Shown here: one piece after another, positions 60,975-64,000 of the stretch
How positions within the stretch are numbered: position 1 is the first letter of the stretch
How the letters are laid out: each line of letters opens with the position of its first letter
From: Sphingomonas hengshuiensis
GTDB taxonomy: Bacteria > Pseudomonadota > Alphaproteobacteria > Sphingomonadales > Sphingomonadaceae
NCBI GenBank assembly: GCA_003240755.1
Contig: QFNF01000012.1
Span: forward strand, 1-64,000
Direction of reading: 5' to 3'
DNA length: 64,000 nt
Made by a program: the position numbers and the translations under genes
Notes under the pieces: model-generated
The model's database searches: none
Seen by the model: the letters and a program-made list of their open reading frames with translations, nothing else
Told to the model about the DNA's origin: nothing

Positions 60975-63556
60975 GCATCCTCCTCGCCCTGCTGGCCGGT
61001 GCGGCCGATCCCGACCCGCAGATCGCCGCGACGATCGCCGCGATGACTCCGGCGGAAAAGGCGGCGCAGTTGCAGAGCGCCGCCCCGGCGCAAGGCGACG
61101 TGCTGCCCGCCTACGACTATTGGAACGAGGCGCTGCACGGCCTTGCGCGCAACGGCATGGCGACGGTGTTTCCGCAGGCGATCGGGCTGGCCGCGACGTG
61201 GGACGCGCCGCTGATGGAGCGGATCGGCACCGTCGTGTCGACCGAGGCCCGCGCCAAATACAACGCGCTGCCGGGCAGGAACCGGCGGCGCTACGAAGGG
61301 CTGACGATCTGGTCGCCCAACATCAACATCTTCCGTGACCCCCGCTGGGGCCGCGGCATGGAAACCTATGGCGAGGACCCGGTGCTGACCGGCGCCATGG
61401 CGGTGGGTTACATTCGCGGGTTGCAGGGGCCGGACGCCGCGCAACCTCGCGTCATCGCCACGCCGAAGCATCTGGTCGCGCATAGCGGGCCGGAGGCGGG
61501 GCGCGACGCGTTCAGCGTTCAGACCGCGCCCTATGACATGGAGGCGACCTATCTCCCCGCCTTTCGCCGCGCGCTGACCGAAGGAAAGGCGCAATCGGTG
61601 ATGTGCGCCTATAACGGCATTCACGGCGTGCCCGTCTGCGCCGCCGGCTGGCTGTTCAACGAACGGTTGCGGCGCGACTGGGGCTGGGACGGGCTGGTCG
61701 TGTCGGACTGCGACGCGATCGGCAATATCGCCCATTATCAGCGTTACGCGCCCGACAATGCCGCAGGGTCCGCCGCCGCGATCAATGCCGGCATGGACCT
61801 GAACTGCGGTTCTGCCTATGCGGCGCTGCCCAAGGCGCTGGAACGCGGGCTGACCACGCAGGCGGTGGTCGATCGTGCGCTGACCCGCACGTTTGAAGCG
61901 CGCAGGCGGCTGGGCGATGCGTTCGGCGCGAAAAGCCGCTGGGATACGATCCCGGCCAGCGCGCTGCACACCCCGGCCAACCGCGCGCTGGCGCTGGAGG
62001 CGGCGCGCAAGTCGCTGGTACTGCTCCAGAACAACGGCGTGCTTCCCCTCAGACGCGGTGCGAAGATCGCGGTCGTCGGCCCCAATGCCGACAGCCTCGA
62101 CGTGCTGGAGGCGAATTACAACGGCACCTCCGCCGATCCGGTCACGCCGCTGCACGGCCTGGCCGGCCGCTTTGCCGTTGCCTATGCGCAGGGCTCGACG
62201 CTGGCCGATGGCGTGCCGCTGGTCGTGCCGCAAACGGCGTTCGGCGCGGGGCTGAAGGCCGAATTCTTCGCCGATCCGGCGATGACCGGCGCGCCGGTGC
62301 TGACCCGCACCGATCGCACCATCGATTTCAACTGGGCGCGCACCAGTCCCGCCGCCAACCTGCCGGTAAACCGCTTTGGCGTGCGCTGGACGGGTACGCT
62401 GACCCCGCCGGGGCCGGGCCGCTATACGCTGCGCATCGACATCAACCGCTGCTGGGACAAATGCTCGGGCCGCGACGCGGTGAGACTGTGGGTCGACGGC
62501 CGTGACGTGCTGAGCGCGACCGGCACCGCCGCCGCGGTCGAGGGCGCGGCCAATGACAGCAAGTCCGAACGGACGGAGGCGGTGCTCGACTTCGCCGACA
62601 CGACGCCGAAACCGTTCCGCCTCGACCTGACCCATGCCAGCACCGACGACAGCATCCGCCTGACGTGGATCGCGCCAGCCGACCCACAGCGCGCCGAAGC
62701 CGTCGCCGCCGCGCGGGGCGCCGATGCGGTGGTCGCGTTCGTCGGCCTGTCGCCCGCCGTCGAGGGCGAGGCGTTGCGCCTCGAAGTGGCCGGCTTCTCG
62801 GGCGGCGACCGCACCGACATCGCCCTGCCGGCCGTGCAGCAGCGGTTGCTCGAAGCGGTCAAGGCGACGGGCAAGCCGCTGGTCGTCGTGCTGCTGTCGG
62901 GCAGTGCCGTGGCGATGGAATGGGCGAAGCAGCACGCCGATGCCATCGTCGCCGGCTGGTATCCGGGCGAGGTCGGCGGCACCGCGATCGCCGACGTCCT
63001 CGACGGCACGACCAACCCGTCGGGGCGCCTGCCGGTCACGTTCTACGCCCGGACCAGCGACCTGCCCGCCTTCGTCGATTACAACATGAAGGGGCGGACC
63101 TATCGCTATTTCGACGGGACGCCGCTGTGGGGTTTTGGCCATGGCTTGAGCTACACCCGCTATGCCTATACCGATGCCACCGCGCCGGCGACGCTGGCCG
63201 CCGGCCGGCCGCTGACCGTCACCGTGCGCGTCACCAACACCGGTGGGCGCGCCGGCGAGGAGGTTGCGCAGGCCTATCTGATCGCGCCGCCCGCGCTCAA
63301 CCGGATTGGCGCGTGGAACGATCCCGTGCTGCGCCACAGCCTCGTCGGTTTCCGGCGCGTCGCCCTGAACCCCGGACAGGGCAGGACCGTGACCTTCACC
63401 CTCGACCCGCGCATGCTCAGCACCGTGTCGCTCGACGGCACCCGCGCGGTGCGGCCGGGCAGCTATCGCCTGTTCGTCGGCGGCGGCCAGCCGGGCACCA
63501 CGCCCGGACAGGAAATCGCCTTTACCATCACCGGCACGCAGGAGTTGCCGAAATGA
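60971..63556 (+). CDS. GH3 family beta-glycosidase with PA14-like insert
   Basis: An 861-residue GH3 enzyme. The catalytic barrel includes YDYWNEALHGLARNGMATVF, RVIATPKHLVAHSG and the nucleophile Asp in GWDGLVVSDCDAIGNIAHYQ; the second domain has LALEAARKSLVLLQNNGVLP and the WYPGEVGGTAIADVLDG loop. A PA14-like beta domain (GVRWTGTLTPPGPGRYTLRI) is inserted in it, and an FnIII-like tail ends the protein. The YWNEALHG form is typical of beta-xylosidase/beta-glucosaminidase-like members. A short hydrophobic N-terminus may act as signal peptide. Coupled to GH2 and GH92 by ATGA overlaps. Confidence 0.92.
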   Translation: MSILLALLAGAADPDPQIAATIAAMTPAEKAAQLQSAAPAQGDVLPAYDYWNEALHGLARNGMATVFPQAIGLAATWDAPLMERIGTVVSTEARAKYNALPGRNRRRYEGLTIWSPNINIFRDPRWGRGMETYGEDPVLTGAMAVGYIRGLQGPDAAQPRVIATPKHLVAHSGPEAGRDAFSVQTAPYDMEATYLPAFRRALTEGKAQSVMCAYNGIHGVPVCAAGWLFNERLRRDWGWDGLVVSDCDAIGNIAHYQRYAPDNAAGSAAAINAGMDLNCGSAYAALPKALERGLTTQAVVDRALTRTFEARRRLGDAFGAKSRWDTIPASALHTPANRALALEAARKSLVLLQNNGVLPLRRGAKIAVVGPNADSLDVLEANYNGTSADPVTPLHGLAGRFAVAYAQGSTLADGVPLVVPQTAFGAGLKAEFFADPAMTGAPVLTRTDRTIDFNWARTSPAANLPVNRFGVRWTGTLTPPGPGRYTLRIDINRCWDKCSGRDAVRLWVDGRDVLSATGTAAAVEGAANDSKSERTEAVLDFADTTPKPFRLDLTHASTDDSIRLTWIAPADPQRAEAVAAARGADAVVAFVGLSPAVEGEALRLEVAGFSGGDRTDIALPAVQQRLLEAVKATGKPLVVVLLSGSAVAMEWAKQHADAIVAGWYPGEVGGTAIADVLDGTTNPSGRLPVTFYARTSDLPAFVDYNMKGRTYRYFDGTPLWGFGHGLSYTRYAYTDATAPATLAAGRPLTVTVRVTNTGGRAGEEVAQAYLIAPPALNRIGAWNDPVLRHSLVGFRRVALNPGQGRTVTFTLDPRMLSTVSLDGTRAVRPGSYRLFVGGGQPGTTPGQEIAFTITGTQELPK

Positions 63557-64000
63557 CCATGCTCTCGCGCCGCACGCTGCTGGGCGGCACCGCCGCCCTC
63601 GCGCTGGTCGATGCGCTGCCGGCCGGCGCGGCGTCGCCCGCCCCGGCGAGGCCGAACCTGTTCATCGGCACCGGCGGCGACGGCCATACCTTTCCCGGCG
63701 CGACGATGCCGTTCGGGATGGTACAATTGTCCCCCGATACCGACACCGCGCGCTGGGCGACCTGTTCGGGCTATCACAAGGACGACACGTCGATCCTGGG
63801 GTTCAGCCACACCCATCTGTCGGGCACCGGCATCGGCGACATGCTCGACATCCTGGTCGTGCCGACGCGCGGCCCGGTCCTGCTCGACGGCGGCCCGCTC
63901 GACGATCCCGACAAGGGCTATCGCCAGCGCTTCAGCGACGAGGTCGCCGAGCCCGGCTACTACGCCGTCACCCTCGAAAGCGGCGTCCGCTCCGAACTGA
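63553..64000 (+). CDS. GH92 family exo-alpha-mannosidase, N-terminal part
   Basis: The first 149 codons of a second GH92 gene, cut by the window end. A twin-arginine-like leader (SRRTLLGGTAALALVDALPA) precedes NLFIGTGGDGHTFPGATMPF, GMVQLSPDTDTARWATCSGY, and ILGFSHTHLSGTGIGDMLDI, all typical of GH92 N-domains. ATG 63553 overlaps the GH3 stop. It would remove alpha-mannose from the same glycans treated by the preceding enzymes. Confidence 0.93.
   Translation, partial: MTMLSRRTLLGGTAALALVDALPAGAASPAPARPNLFIGTGGDGHTFPGATMPFGMVQLSPDTDTARWATCSGYHKDDTSILGFSHTHLSGTGIGDMLDILVVPTRGPVLLDGGPLDDPDKGYRQRFSDEVAEPGYYAVTLESGVRSEL

Overview
The window looks like a chromosomal segment of a high-GC sphingomonad-type alphaproteobacterium (Sphingomonas or a close relative). 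The conserved housekeeping blocks thrS-infC, hrcA-grpE-glnD and rph-rdgB-hemW have the alphaproteobacterial arrangement. There are three TonB-dependent receptors and a TonB with a sphingomonad-like C-terminus. Genus is inferred from protein character only; no rRNA gene is present.

Positions 1-21,830 are an accessory (genomic island) region. It opens with the tail of an IS5-type transposase and a complete IS3-family element that truncates an unknown gene. Next comes a defence-like cassette: an MmeI-family DNA adenine methyltransferase without an evident nuclease motif, a RelB/YafQ toxin-antitoxin pair with its own operator, an SF2 helicase and a GIY-YIG nuclease. An overlapping dGTPase / CCA-adding-type nucleotidyltransferase pair follows. 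Then comes the most interesting block (11.4-15.6 kb). A divergently transcribed XRE regulator faces a tightly coupled operon encoding an OGG-like HhH-GPD glycosylase, a small Gly/Pro-rich protein, a PfkB-nucleoside deoxyribosyltransferase fusion, a QueC-like enzyme and a nitroreductase. A perfect 20-bp palindrome overlaps the first start codon of the operon. The block combines nucleobase chemistry with a plausible small protein substrate or effector and matches no system I can name. An 18-bp sequence identical to the 3' end of a tRNA-Gly gene occurs at 15,931 and again at 21,813. These repeats frame a second module containing a frameshifted serine recombinase, a frameshifted DUF2384 antitoxin, a palindrome-rich gap, a Fic AMP-transferase and two unknown genes. 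I read this as two tandem integrations at a tRNA-Gly gene that lies outside the window.

From 21.9 kb the sequence is core-like. A minus-strand operon (TonB-dependent receptor, Ca2+-type phosphatidylinositol phospholipase C, YdcF-like protein, GH92 mannosidase) follows a candidate Pho box. Then come tonB, thrS, infC (non-AUG start), a REP doublet, a DUF1003 protein, glnD-grpE-hrcA on the minus strand, rph-rdgB, a CAP lipoprotein, hemW and an exported glycosylasparaginase.

The right end (42.2-64 kb) is a glycan/GlcNAc utilisation locus. Two TonB receptors would import oligosaccharides. GH20, GH2 (beta-mannosidase), GH3 and GH92 enzymes would trim them. A sugar PTS (NagE plus an EIIA-HPr-EI fusion), NagA and a SIS-type NagB would carry GlcNAc into central metabolism. 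A GntR regulator is encoded next to two matching operator-like sites. Together with the GH92 at 22 kb and the glycosylasparaginase at 41 kb, this suggests breakdown of N-glycan-type material.
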